Source: Argopecten irradians (lineage: Eukaryota; Mollusca; Bivalvia; Pectinida; Pectinidae). Taken from it: DNA of 64,000 nucleotides. Below, piece by piece: positions 18,516 through 33,500 of the stretch (its first letter is position 1; every line of letters starts with the position of its first letter). The position numbers and the translations under genes were made by a program. The stretch lies in the NCBI RefSeq assembly GCF_041381155.1, contig NC_091144.1, positions 15,137,544 to 15,201,543 on the forward strand. Direction: 5' to 3'. The notes under the pieces were generated by a model, which was not told the origin of the DNA, made no database searches, and saw nothing but the letters and a program-made list of their open reading frames with translations.

Positions 18516-18576
18516 ATGACAACTACTGGGGAGGATTGGACAAAGCGGCACTTCATCATCCTGATAGCCGTCTATG
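18516..18576 (+). CDS. Gene 2 exon 1 (first half of signal peptide)
   Basis: Encodes MTTTGEDWTKRHFIILIAVY, ending in phase 1 at TATG|GTGAGT. On its own it is a basic segment followed by the start of a hydrophobic core. Joined to exon 2 (VGVVHG-INAPT) it makes a normal signal peptide. It lies just right of the nested transposon cluster. Confidence 0.6.
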
Positions 18577-21500
18577 GTGAGTACTACTTGTACAGTAAAC
18601 CGACCTTCTTTCGCGTGTGATATACTTTCTCGTGTGATTTGCTTTTCTGAATTTCGCGATCAAATTAAATTAGTGATTTTTTTCCACGAGGTTATGACTT
18701 ATCGAAAGATATTTTCATTCGATTTTCAAACTCGCGAAAGTTTATCTCCGCGAAATTGTTTTGAAACGCAAATCGCGAAATTAAGTAGTGACGAGAGAAA
18801 ATTGGTTTGCAAAAGTCATCTTATAGAATGGGTTACGTTTAGGACTTGCTGTTTTAGAAAGAAAACTCATTCAATGTTCATCAGGAATTAATAGATTATT
18901 GTTTATAACATCGCCAAGTGTTTTGGTGATTTAAGGTGTGAACTTTTGTTAGACAGTATGATAGGAAACAAGCCGCGGTTGTGTACATAGCTTACGTAAC
19001 ACTCACATAATTATGAAAAAAGGTTCTTTATTTTCTCTAAAAAATATTTTAAAATTTTAACCAGACTGGGGAAGAATGAAACATAAGTTGGCCTTTGACA
19101 TCATTTGTATTCTGGTATTGAATCAGTTGTTCAAACTTAATTAAGCTTTGTTTTATTATCTGTGAAGTAACGAATTATTTTCCTGTGATGTCAGTTCGCT
19201 TGTGTCTATAACTTGTCTTTTTATATAAAATAAGGATTTTATTCGGACATGTGTATTAATAAATTTTAAATCAAAAGATAAATAATAATGCTACTGTAAA
19301 TCAAAGATACATTTTGGCTTTAAGAGTTACTTTACTAAAATTTTAACGCTTTACTCATAAGCTTGGTAAACTAATGCATAATCTACTCAATGGATCTGTT
19401 AACCACGATACATTTTTAAGTATTAGTTCCCTTCATAAGCAAATGGTATTTTCTGAGTTATGATTAATCGAACAGCGCTGAAATTTAACGAAAGAAATAC
19501 CAGACGTCGTATTTTCACACTTTCAATACAATGAAGGATGTACATCGGAACTAAACTTGTATAGTACTTATCTTGTATTGTTGATTTAAGTCGAAACAAT
19601 GAAGTGATAGAAATGAACGTTTGTTATAACACATTCAGAAGAATCACACAATTTGAAAAATGTCTCCAGGTTCCTTCATGAAAAAAAGAATTAATTTTTT
19701 TTACACATTTGTTATAAGTTGCTGCAATTGGCACAATGTTTTTTTTTTCTAATTCGCATATAGAGTTTGGCGATACTGGATACGAATAATAAAATTAAGC
19801 GTACATCTTAAAACGAAAACCGATTTCTTTTAACGTAATGGTGAGGATGTTTATCGCTAAAATATATTTCTCTTCGTGATTTAAGAGAGCAGTCATATGT
19901 TTTGCTTTTGAGATACCATTTTCCATTTAAAAAATTGATAGATCAAATAAGTATTTTTTTTCGACGTCATGCTAAGTTTTGCATATAGTTATTATGGTAA
20001 CCAAGCTCTTCTAGTGCGTAATAATTGATAGCTGCATGAGTAGTAGAAAACGTGCTGGGGGTAAAAGTGGGGATATGGTTTAATATATTTACATTTTATT
20101 CATTAATGTTTTAACGTTAATGTATTCTGCCAGAAGTTTCATTGAATAATAATTGCTAGTGATAATTGACTTTTAGACAGGTAATTAAAAAAAATATGTG
20201 ATACATATTTGATACTATGAGTTTTTTTAATATACTATGTGTGATTTGTTCCAACTATACACATGCTTAGAAACGTGAGCGGCAATTATATATACATGTG
20301 TATGTACTGTACACTCTTAATGACCTTGCTAATACAACGGTTTAAAACTCGACAGCGAAAAGCAAACGAGAAAAGTCATGGAAAATAATAAGTGTAGCTA
20401 ATGCATGTCATATTTATTATGAATTCAAACAATGACCTAGTCATGTGTAGCGGTGAAAGGTTTTGTCACAATGTACTTAGTGTACCACATTGCGTCATGC
20501 TTGTTGGTCAAATAACCTATCTGTTATTAACAGTATGACAATGTTACCAACCTATTGAACGTCTGCATTTGCAAAAAGCAATTGACGAATAGCTAGCTGT
20601 CAACCAAATCTTTGTAGTATATATGATACGACGTTTGCATCGATATTGAATAAGAACAAGGGCGTTTATGAGCATCATGCTAGGTTACATACTACCTGGC
20701 GATCGTATTTACAAAATGAGTTTGTGAGGAGTATGGATGGTGTACATTGTGGTACCTAACATACTGATTAGCTTATTGTTTGCTTTTGATGCTTACTTAT
20801 CCGTCGATATCTTTTATGTTTGATAATAATCATTTCGTTATATTCGGTACACACAATACTTGTTAATTTATTGATCAAATCCGATTTTTAGATAACTACG
20901 GTTAGTTGCAGAAATACTCTAGTATTAATAATGACAACATGCTAACAATAGATAGTAAAGCACTATTGTATTCCATCTATTAAACATGATGCTTCCTAAT
21001 TGCTTTTTCATCCGCTTTTAAAAGATAGCGAATATATTCGTGTTATTTGACCACTCGAGATGGTGTAAGGGAAAGACAGATTATCATTATCCACTACTTA
21101 GTAAATGATATTGCTCAATTGTAGCTAAACAATTTCAAATCATGTTATTTAAGCATTAAACTGTCTTCCTATGGCATCTAGACCAGAAAACCCGTTTATG
21201 AACGACGATTTAATCCACAAGATGGAACAGCCATTTGACGGTGATCAGTTGACGTCACCACGCCAACATTAGTGACGTCGTAACGTTTTGGGTGTCAGTT
21301 ATACCGTCATGTACTTCACTTTGCATTTTTACTTTATATAGTAGAAGTGACAAATAAATGTAAATATTAACATATACGTATATCTATTTTTATTTATGTT
21401 TTGCTATATTAACAGATCTATTTAATATACATGTAAGACTTAACTACAACATATTACCTTTTAAATTTATATTGGTCATGGCTTAACAATGCAATTTTCC

Positions 21501-24500
21501 CGCCGACAATCATTTTGGCTAGACAAAACAATATAAAAAAAAAAAAAGTTAATAAAGTGGAAAATTGAAATATCGATATATGTTCCTTGATATTTAGTGT
21601 AGCATTTTTTTCAAGATATTTTTTTCTAATAAAAAAGAAATATTGCAACTGCGGCCATTGGAAAGTCTTTGCCTTTTATTGCAAATGATATCTTGGCACT
21701 AGTCTTTTGTCTACTGGGGTAAGGTTATTACAATGGGAAAACATAAACTTAATACTCTATTACATAGCGGGCAATGTGAAATAAATAAAAAAAAGATTCT
21801 TGCTGGTGGTTAAATGAATGACTTGGCCAATCACGGAACAGTCTTCAACATATATAAATTGAATAATCATATATGTACCAATATTCCCAAATTCCAACAG
21901 CTACCGCTGACACCCAATTGTGGCATATGCAGTAAAACAATTCAACTGATCAGTCCGAGGAGCAGTGCTTATTATTTAAATACTCTTTATTAAACCTTAT
22001 GGTTTATCCTAACCATGATGGACTGGTGGTGTTGATACCCTTTTCGGGTTTTCTTTACATTTACTGTAGATGTGGATATTTTCGCGAGTTCTAAATTTTA
22101 CAAGAATAAACCTGTCGCGATGGTATTCGTGACATTTTTACATTCCTACTTTCACAACATTTTGAAATCGTCACGATCAAGCGAACTTCGTGTTATTAGC
22201 GGAGTTTTGCACTCACGTGAATTTCCCTATTTACAGTAGGACATACATGTACAAGATATGCTTATGCAATTGGCTATTTCTGATGAATCGGTTTAGTATT
22301 AGGCGATTGCTGATGGAATGGATTTAGAGTCGTTAAATATGGCGGTACCATATGGAAGTTGGATCTTTATCTAGAACTAATGTTATTCCTTTTATTGCGT
22401 CATATCCGATGCGGCAATATTACGTCAGAACTTCAATCTCTATTATGTATGAGAAGTTCAGTTATGATAAATCAGAAACTTTAATTGTGTATGCCTTTCT
22501 ATTTTATTGCCGTTCCATAATATTCACTGAACATAGTCTAAACTTATATATATAGCTCTAAAAGAAGTGGGGATTTGAAATTTTCTACTTCACTAGCAAA
22601 CATTTTTGTGGATTTCCGGTATATTAGGTGTCATTTCGGATATTTATGTTTCTTATGAGGAAAACATACGGGGATATTTACAATTAAGACCCGAGGTCAT
22701 ACACCATCAAACAATCCACTAATATAAAAGACGCCACAGTCATTGCGATTTGTAGTGTATTTACTAACTAATTGTTATATCATACATTCCGGAAATAGTC
22801 CCATCCGGACCCCTATTATACGCGCCCTGCGCAATGATACTAAGACTCAATAAAAGTAGTTCTATCATGACGGCCATGCTTGTTAGCTGTGTTATTGATG
22901 TCCTGTGAGTTACTGTGGCAAATACACCACACGATTTATAAGGAGATTCAAATAAAAGTATTGAATTGGAAATAATTGATGTTTTGATAAATGCTGTTAT
23001 TAACTGACTATTGCAGTCATAAATCTAAAACAAATATGTCACTGGGCTCTTTTCTGCCATTTGGAATTACATTCTTTCCAATCCTACGATATCCCAAGTA
23101 ATTCGATAATAGGTTTAATTAGGAACACACACGGTGGCGTGTTGGGTATACTGATTGATGGACTGACATAAATTATTTATTTTCAACATGCCGTTTTCAT
23201 ATTTATTTAGTTTGTCTTAGTTAGTCTACTGCCTCCGTGGTCCTAACCGGATTTAGTCCGAATTATTCTTCTGTTCTGCCGTCTTTTTGTATAGACTTCC
23301 ATCGGCTCAAGACCTATAAGAAATTCAATGAAACAAAAATATTATTCACGCTAAATCAAATACTGACTTTAAAATGTCACTTGAACTAGTTTGTAAGGAC
23401 ATTAGTACCAACAACTTTAACTATTTTGTGATTTCACAGGAAGGTTTGTAGTAGAGTTATACAGACTGTATCTGTTATAAGAATCGATTTAGTGTGAATT
23501 AAATTTGACATAGATTAATTAAGTTACCGTCTATAACAATAGTATCAATCCCGATAGAAGATTAGAGGTTTATTTGACTTATATCCTTCAAATTGAAGGC
23601 TTATATGTCATGCCCTTCCATTAACATTGCACATGTAGAGGTCCTCTATGGATGCTGATATTTATGGCCTGGTTTCAAGGACAGGTATAGACATATATAA
23701 ATCGAGATGAATATATGGTAGCATTGGTTAAATGAAAACAAATGTTTTGATATATATTTTAGCGTCTTGCATGTATTTTTTTATTAACTTACGTCCTATT
23801 AACAGCCAGGGTCATGTAAGGACGGCCTCCCATGTATGTGATGTGTTGTGTGTGTAACGTCCTATTAACAGCCAGAGTCATGTAAGGACGGCCTCCCATG
23901 TATGCGATGTGTTGTGTGTATGTGTGCGAGGTGCGTGCTTTGGGAGACTGCTGTATATTCGTGTTGTGTCTTCTTGTATAGTGGAACTGTTGCCCTTTTT
24001 ATAGTGATATATCAGGAGCAGAAACTACCACTTATGTAGACTTTGGTTTGCTCGGCTAGGGGACAGAACCCAGGGCCTATCTCACAGGGCGAGCGCTCAA
24101 CAGAAGGCCAAACGTGAGGTGGTGTCAAGGGAGACGTTAGGAAGAACAAAGTTAGTAAGGAATGAGAGAAAAAAAATATCCTAAATTTAGTCGCCTTTTA
24201 CGATCATGCCAGAAGGGCAGCAGGTACAATTCCAACGGCCTATCTGCAGGGCCAGCCTGACATGAAACCTTAAGAGATGAATATGGATGAATAAAGAAAC
24301 AAGATATTTGACAAGAAGATCCGCCTGTCACATTGGTCTATTTTCATCAAATCAACATTTTAGTAATTTCCTCACTTACAACCCTCCAAAGGATAGCATT
24401 ATGTAGGTAAATGTTTTTCTATTGAAAATCTTAAGCTTAGGAATTCCTTAAAGAGAACAGATTTGCCTTACCGTTACCGTACTTAATAGAATGTGGTATA

Positions 24501-27500
24501 ACTGGGGATTTGTTCTATTTCCGGATATCTCTGATTGTTAACGGTCCCTATTACTGTAAACCATCTTTCTATCGCAGCTACTAAATTTCGCGATTGTGGT
24601 TCCAAATCAAGTTCTCAAATATTAATTTTTTGCAGAAGAGAGATATTTTAGAATTCCCTGTCAATATAATTATTAGTATTTATTTATAAATTTCACTAAT
24701 TATGTTGGGTCGCGAAATTTGCGTTGTTTACAGTAACAGCGATGGACGTCAGAACTCAGTCCCTATAAAAAGGAATAAGCGATCGGCATACGGATCGACA
24801 TCTAAAGTTATTCTTATGAAATTCAAATTTCAATTGTATACACATAACACATATGTACGGAAAGGTCTGTCAATAATTTATAGAACGGTTATACAATGCT
24901 TCGACAATAATCGGAAATCACATGTTTTCACAACTAATGCAGCTCTCAATGCACCCGTGAAATCTTTTTTAGGTAGATAGGGGTAGGTATGAATCATGAA
25001 TTCTTGTTTTTCTTTGTTCATCCGCTCGAGACCTATAGCTATTCCCTCTTAGTATTTAAGGATTGAATATTGATTTGGTCGATTTCAAGGGGTGATGGAT
25101 TGAATTGGTCTTAAAACAAATTGAATGAACTGCGAAGCGGTTTATGTTGAATTATGTTCAAGTCTCTGAACTTGTGCAAGTTTACAACGAGAGACGTATG
25201 AAAATAGTGCGTCATTAGAATACAGCTTATTAAAATAACTAAATGTATATACAAATATTGCACTTTGTCATGCATTTATTTAGAAACAATAACATGATCA
25301 TTATTAACCAGACAAAACATAAAAAATTAACAATATATTAAGAAATGATTGCAAAAATCGTCCGCCGAAGCTGCGGAAACGATAATGTCTAGACGGAGTG
25401 ATACGGTTGTCTCCCGCTTCAATTCAAAATGGAGAGTCACCGTAACGTGATGGGAACGGAAATGTTCTAGTGGTTTATGTAGCCTTTAGCCTTGATACAA
25501 GTTAAACAACTGATTTAAGGTAAATCAATATTCATTGACTTTAATATAGTTTTTTTCTTATCGTCGCTTCGGCTTCATCATTTGTTTTAAACGGAGACGT
25601 TTAACGTAGTTTTGTCACACAGGGACATACACCATTTTCTTTCATACCTACGGGTGTAATACTGGCTGGTCTAGGGCAATACACTCATGTCGCCTGAGGC
25701 TGTATTCCATGGCTACTCATGCAATAAAGCCTCTTGACGTCACGGCGTCAACAAAATCTCTAATTCCTCGGTAAAATTGTAACCTTTTTTCACGAATATG
25801 ACTGGTTTTATTATGAAAGATACAAACAACGGAATTTGTTATGAAAATATCACGTAAATTGTCATGTATGGAAAAATGACTTCAAGTCGTCGATTTCTCC
25901 GAATTTATTTCGAAATGGCGGGATATTATAGCTGTAAAATTGCAATAAAACATCGAGGTATGAAAGAAAAAATACTCTTTCATAAGTGGATATGAAGGAT
26001 AGGGATATTCTACCCTCGGGATCACAAAATGTAGCAAAACCCTCGGCAAGCCTCGGGTTTTACAACATCTTGTGACCCTCGGGTAGAATATCCCTATCCT
26101 TCATATCCACATATGAAAGAGTCTTATAGTATTCTTTTTGTGTATATGATAGGCCTTATAACATATCTCCTCCTTGGCTGACGCCGTGAAAAAAACAACA
26201 GCAAAATGAGAGTTCGTATAAATCGTTAAAAAATTATAGACATCTGTCCGTAATATTTGCACTTTTTTAAGCCGCCACTGTCAAGATATATGTAATAAGG
26301 TCTGATGACCAGTCTAGCTTTCTATCATATGATATTTGCTCCGATAAAATATAGGTACACGTGCGTGTGTGATTTGACACAACTGAAGAAGGGTAATCAC
26401 TTAAGCATTGATATCACTATTTTTTTTATTTTATCGGGGTATGAAAAGAAAATTCCGCGTAGCGGATTCTCACAAAAGTTTGCAAACAAAATTTTTTTTC
26501 ATAACCCGATAAAATCAAAAAATAGTGACATCAATGCTTATAATTAATTTTATACTGTATTTGATAAAATGAAGTGTGTGTAAATGTACCATTATAGTGG
26601 TTTTTTCAAGGGATTCTTTTTTCCGAATCAATACGCAACGTCAATGTCTCTATTGTGACGTCACGAAAACGTCGCGGAGTTTCGCGCCATTCTCGGATTT
26701 TTTTCATAGTGGTATGCAATAAAATTGTTGGCCAATCAGAAAGCCAGATTTGGTATGAAAACAAAGAAAAAATAATTAATCAGTGATAAACGAAATATTT
26801 TGCATGAAAATATCAACTGCATGTTGTATACCAATAAGAATATTCGATTTTGTGGGTGCTGATGGTAATATCAGAGGTCAAAGGTCAAAGGATCATAATT
26901 AAGGAAGTGATACTCCTCCTTTAAAACAAAGACCGTTAATGCTTTGAGTATAGATTTGTAGGAGCAATTCATAACAAGCTGGCAATCGAAATAACTTGGC
27001 GAAAAATGTGTTAACGTAATATACATGTATCCTAATAATAGTACCATTAAAACCAATTGATATGTTGTACTACAGATAAAAATAAAAAGATAAATAACAT
27101 GGTCAGCATCCAATCTAATGCAACAAGTCACATCAACGATTTCAGTATGCTTTATCATAGTCATCGGATAGCAAGACTGAACACGGAGCGGAACACATGT
27201 TTTCCAATAGGTTACGAGACCTTGTCCTTCGTGAAGGAAATGTTTACTTACCAATGTGACCCACTGACATATTATTGATTTGACATGTTTTTCTCTTGGT
27301 TACCGAATCTCACACAATACAATTTACATAAATACAAATACCAATTTGAAAATCCTTACACAATTAAAATAATCTGCTTGGCTGCAGAATCCTCAATAAA
27401 AGCACAGCGTGAACAATATTTTTAATTGTACGATTATAACTTACAAACAATGCCCTGTAGATATAATATTGATTTGAATTGTTGAACAGACATATTTTTG

Positions 27501-30500
27501 TAAGTGGTAAGAAAATTAACTACTGTTCTTATATTGTGTTTGGTATTGAATTTGCTTGCAACACAAATCAATACCGAACAAAGCCACGGTATGTTTTAAG
27601 TGTTCAGCCATAAATATTTACCACTTGGCGGCGTTTATTCAGGAGATGATGACGTACATATCAGTTATTGGAAATTCATAATAGTGCTATAATAACCCTG
27701 TATGTAAATAAGCTATTGCAAAAGAACAAAGTAAGAAAACGCTAAACGTTGAAATAAATGCAACTGCATTGAAATAGAAGGTATAATAACAAACAAGTAG
27801 AAGTGTTTGTATTATATTGCAAACACTTGTACATATCTATAAGGATATTTATTGATATAGTTCCAAGTAAAAATAATTTTTAATTTTTAAGTAAATATTT
27901 AGTTCAAACGTCGATATTTTTCGATCTTAATTATTTGTTATTCGAAATTTTTATTTTATCCATTTGATAAAAAAAACTTCTTTAAGGATAATTCAAAAGA
28001 GAAAAAGTGTGTAGTTATTTATTACATAATCGCTGTTTTTCAATCAGATACATAAGGATTCAGACATGTTTACTCATTGTAGATGTCATTTCTTAAGCGA
28101 TTTTCTGAAAAATTGCTTTCTGATAGCAATTATGAGAGGACAATGTATGCGAAGCGATTAATTTTGAAAAATATTACTTCATTATATCTTTCATCTCTAA
28201 TGCATGCTTTTTAAATTGCAGTGTCATCTTGAATAAATATTCCTTAGAAAAAGTAACTCTCTATAAAATAACGATAAATGAATTACTTGTACGATATATA
28301 GTATAATTGCAAGTCCATGTTTAATTCACTCTTAAAGGAGCGGGTACGCATGACTTGTACATTGTGTTAAATGCGGTCTCAGTCACTCAAGGAACATGTT
28401 TTGTCCACTGGCCGGGTCACTCGATAGACATGTGTAGCTTTCACTGTTTTTCTACGTAACATTAGCGCATTCAGCTATACATTTTGCTTTTGTACCTAAA
28501 GTGCGAATAGGTTAACTTTAAGTGTTCTGTAAAACACGAACATTATTTACATTTTTAGATAAAATATACCGATATTAAAATAGAGCAGTTCAAAAGAGAT
28601 CAAAGTACTGAAAGTACTGAAACACAAAGTTGGTTCTAATCGCAATACCATTACCATTGTTATGAAAGGAGTAAATGTATGTACTTTTCCGAGACTAGCA
28701 CGAAATTATTGGATTCTAGATAGAGAGAAATTTTATACATATGCTAATAGTTATTGAGAAAGAGAGAAAAATCATTTAAGTATGTATAACAAATTGGAAA
28801 TAAGAAATAAATGGATAGTTTCAATAAAAAGACAAAGTCCAATAACAATTATTATTGCAATTGGCAATAACTCCGTAAGTTACAGTAAAATCAAGCTAAT
28901 TTTCAAACTCGTCTGAGATCTTTCTAATGTTGTTCTCCTTTTAAAGTTTCATTAAGATCGGTATATATTTACTCAATTCAAAGTGTTCACTATGTTCATT
29001 ATTTTTATTGCAATGGGCAATAACTCTGTAAGTAAATTTCAAATCACGCTGATTTTCGAACTTGTCAAAGATCTCTCCAATGTTGATCTATTACTCAAGT
29101 TATCATGTTCACAAGATCCAAAAATAATTATCAGTGCAAAGGGCAATAACTCCGTAACGTACAGTCGAATCAAGCTGATTTTCACATTCCTATGAGATCT
29201 TTCCAATGTTAGTCTACACACAACGTTTCATTACACTTGGTGCATATATATATCGAATCATGTATATATGTCGAATCAAGCTGATTTTCATACTCATCCA
29301 AGGATTTCTCCGATGTTATTTTACACACATAGTTTCATTAAGCTCCGTGCATACTTACTCAAGTTATCGTATAAACAAAGTCCAGTAAAAGGTATTAGTG
29401 CAAAGGGCAATAACTCCGTAACTTACAGTCGAATCAAGCTGATTTCATACTCCTATGAGATCTTTTCCAATGTTAGTCTACACACAACTTTTCATTACAC
29501 TTGGTGCATATATATATCGAATCATTTATATATGTCGAATCAAGCTGATTTTCATACTCATTTATTCATTAAGTTGGTTCAAATTTACTCAAGTTAATAC
29601 CGTGTTCACATGAATGGACTAAAGACTATCATAGGTCATCATGACTATGGTCAGTTGACCTAAAATGTAAAATATATGCCGCAAGCGTAATTACGGTAGT
29701 TTAAGTGGATTTGAAGTGGGTCACCTAAGGGGATTTTAAGCTTTTAAAATATCTAAGTTATTTACCAGTGGATTTGAAGTGGTTCTGCTAAGGGGATTTG
29801 CAGTGGTCCAGTTAAGGGGTTATCCAGTGGTTTCGATAAGGGGATTTGAAGTGCCCCCACTAAGGGGTTTACAGTGGTCTAGCTAAGGGGATTTGAAGCG
29901 GTCACACAAAGGGGATTTTAAACGTCTACTATATGTAAATGAGGACACCAGTGGATTTGAAGTTGTATCCTTAGGGGGATTAGAAGGAGTCTCACTTAGG
30001 GGATTTAAAGCGTCTAAAAATCAAGTGGTGCTTAACTAGAGTTATATCATTAAAATCATCTTTGGTAACTTCTGGCTTAAAAGAAATAAATAAAAAAAAA
30101 CCTGCTGTAACAGCTGTTGTTTGAATATCTAAGCAAATCTGGAGTCTAAGGGTTTGTGAAAGATGTGTAACTGGATAAGCTCTTATTTCTGAAAAATTTC
30201 TGAAAAGTTTTTGCATGTGTGAAGAATCATATATTTCTATATACCGGTACAAGATGTATTCATCTCTATTTGCTTTTTTTCAATTGAGATCTTTTATTAA
30301 CAATCCTAAGAATATTTTCATATTTAAAGGACTGTAAATTCATACAACTTTGATCTTAAAATGAATATCTCAAATATGATCCTCGCCATTCCTCTGACAA
30401 AAGGGGTGTAGGGAGGCAGTATAAGAAAGGTATTTATTTTTTTATTCATTTACGAACCTTCCAGGTCTAGGAGGTGGAAGAGGTGAAAGAAAGTCAAGAG

Positions 30501-33500
30501 TATTCAGAAAAAAACATCGACCTATTATTAGTACCTGCAGGCAACTGCCCAATGCAGGTTTTGAACTTGCAACACAGGTGGTGGTAATTTGATGACTCAA
30601 TATATACATGTATAGTTATAAGGCCACTGCTTCCCAAGGAGGGGTTTAATCAATTACAAAATGGAAGGCCTTATATATAGCTATAATATAGTGACCATTT
30701 TTTTATATTAATTACAAACATCTTCATAACAGCTAAGTATATACCCAGTATAAATTAAGAATTTGGATCAGACTACACATTTGTACCCGCAGTGAGGTTG
30801 GCATTGATGACAGTCTCTATTATTCTAGGCCGACCATACAGATTTCATTTCTTGTACATTTCTTCAAAAAAATAAAACATACATTAAGGAAGCTCTTCAT
30901 TTCTTTGAAAATAAAACCTTTAGGGATATTATGATCAATGACTAGAAGATTACAAAAAAAAAGACTCTAAATATAAGGCAAATTAAATTTTGAAATGCAA
31001 ATCTCTGAACTTAAAATTGCATAGAGTAATTTCCAGATAAAAAATATCAAATGTCACTTGAAAAAAGTTAGTTTTTTTTAAACAAAATTTAAATAACATT
31101 TTTTGTCATCATATACATCATGACTTTTTGTAATTTTCACATGGATCAATTGAGAATCACACTACAATCATATCTGCTTGAATGATTTCATAATAGAGGA
31201 CATGTAGCTCTGTGATATTCATGATTGATCAGCCAAATCTGGAATGAATGTATTCTCATTCTGCATGATGACATAATTATGTAGTTTAATATTAGGATAT
31301 ATACTACATAATCAAATTGGATATATCTCACTCAGATTGCATGGTAAATTAATCTAATTAATATACAAATATTCCAAAATCAAAAATATAAATCAATTTG
31401 ATATAATCTACTGAGTAGGAGGATATTGTTTTTTATCTCTACATTTTCCCAGTTTTAATTTTAATTTGCCGGTTAAAAAAAAAATGCTATAATGTCTTTT
31501 AAATACATTAAAATAGTAGGTACTAAACTTTAATTTACAGATTTTATTAAACGTCACATTATTTCTTTTGGAAATTGACACAATCATAAACACAAATATC
31601 TTAGCTAAGGTCAATAATTACAAATTAATCAGCCATGGTAAATAACTCCATCTCTCAAAATATTACTGTGAAGTTTGCCATATATGCATGTGATACCTAC
31701 CGGTCGTAATTAAAACAGCCATATATACTGTAAACATCGATGTATTGAAGAACTATTCTGCTATCCTCATGAAGTCTATGTTCTCTAGTGTATCAAAATA
31801 TAAGCATGGTCAACATCGGTTGTAAGCCAAGCAGTATGTGTCCGTATTTGTTTACACTCAGCAATCAGACATTACGTAAACAAACACACATGCCTGTCTT
31901 TCCCGCACTGAATAATCACGTGACTAACACATACATGTGTCACAAAAGAATGTCGTAGACACACTCTCTACACAAAGAACTGTCGCTTCCGACAAGTTTT
32001 GTTGTTAATACTCTATTTAGTAAACAGTTAACAGGCATTGTGTTGTTTTATTTGGATAATGCTTCACGTAATATAAATAATAAGATCGACATTACATGCA
32101 CGACAAATTTGTCTATTGTATCAAGAACATTTTCCGGTATGTCGTGAAAACTGTAACGATAGAGATTCTAAAAGTACAGAGAACTTCCACTTCATTTGGC
32201 ATATGTCTGATGAGGATTGTCATTATATCATTGCTTAAATAATATCGGTACAACATAGGCCTACTGTACGATATTTATTGTGGTAGGCCCTACGAGTATG
32301 TACTGAGTATGGAATAGTGCGTCAGATCCCAGCTATCAACCGATTTCACTTCACAAGTTTCCTAGTTTTACACATGTGTTACAAAGACCTCGCTCATGGC
32401 CGTTCATGATTGTTTTGTTAATATCAATTGCTTTATATATGATTGCTGAACATTATTTCATATTTACACGCAATAATATTGGCAAAATCCTGTCTTTAGT
32501 GTGACCTTTTTTCAACCGGAAGTTGCGCAGATACGTACATGTACACATATGACGGGCAGAAATAAGGCCACCGGTCATCATAATTTATGCAAATTGTCTT
32601 GACCATTGTACGTAAATAGCGACTTTATCGTACTTTTTTATGAGTCCTTGGTATCTTATTCCCAAATGTAATCATCATTATAGATATTCGTTAATTCAAA
32701 GATGTGTAATGGATGGTAGGTATGAATAAAAAGATAAAGAAAAAATCGCATTTAAATGAGAGGTCAACCGCATTTAAATGAGTAGGTCAGTCATACGTGC
32801 TTGTATAAACACAAGGCATCTTATATGCCTTTGTGTTAAAAACACGTCATGGTGTTAAGATTAGAATAATAATTAGGGCTTCAACGATACACGATATACG
32901 TATCGCGATACATGCCTCTCGATACGATTATTTTCGAGACGCCACGTTTGTTTTCTGTCGTCTTGCATTTCCAACAGTTCTTTTTTATATATCTGGATTT
33001 TAAAATATACAGCTGATGCTTTAATAAGCCATATGTAAAAGAGACTAATTAAAAAGGTGAACATATGTTATGTTTGATGACAACAAAAACATCAATAACT
33101 CAAATTACAATAAAATAGTTAAAAAAAAGAACCTGTAGCCAATATAGTACATATATTTGTATAGCTTAACATATTTTTAAAACAATAATGAACTTATTTA
33201 AATTGATTGAACATGTTTCAAAATTGTAAATAATTATCATTATATTATGGACTTATTCTCATGAAAACTAGGCCAAAAGTACCGATCAAATTAAGTTTAA
33301 GAACAATAAATTGTCTGTATCTATAAAACTTCTGTACAAAAATGTATTTGATTATAATTGTACAATTTATTGTGATTGCTATCATTTATATATGATTAAT
33401 AAAATTTAATGTAAATCCGGATTTGTATTACCTGTCCGTCTCCTTAATTACAATTACCAAATGCCAATATGGCGGCCATTACGATTTCAAACTTTATGAC

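Noticed and set aside
26871-27254. 127-codon minus-strand frame with a hydrophobic stretch
   Set aside because: No recognisable domain, no splice context, and overlapping frames on the other strand are equally long; treated as chance.
29992-30252. 86-codon minus-strand frame
   Set aside because: It overlaps the end of a minisatellite, has no domain, and has no splice or promoter context.
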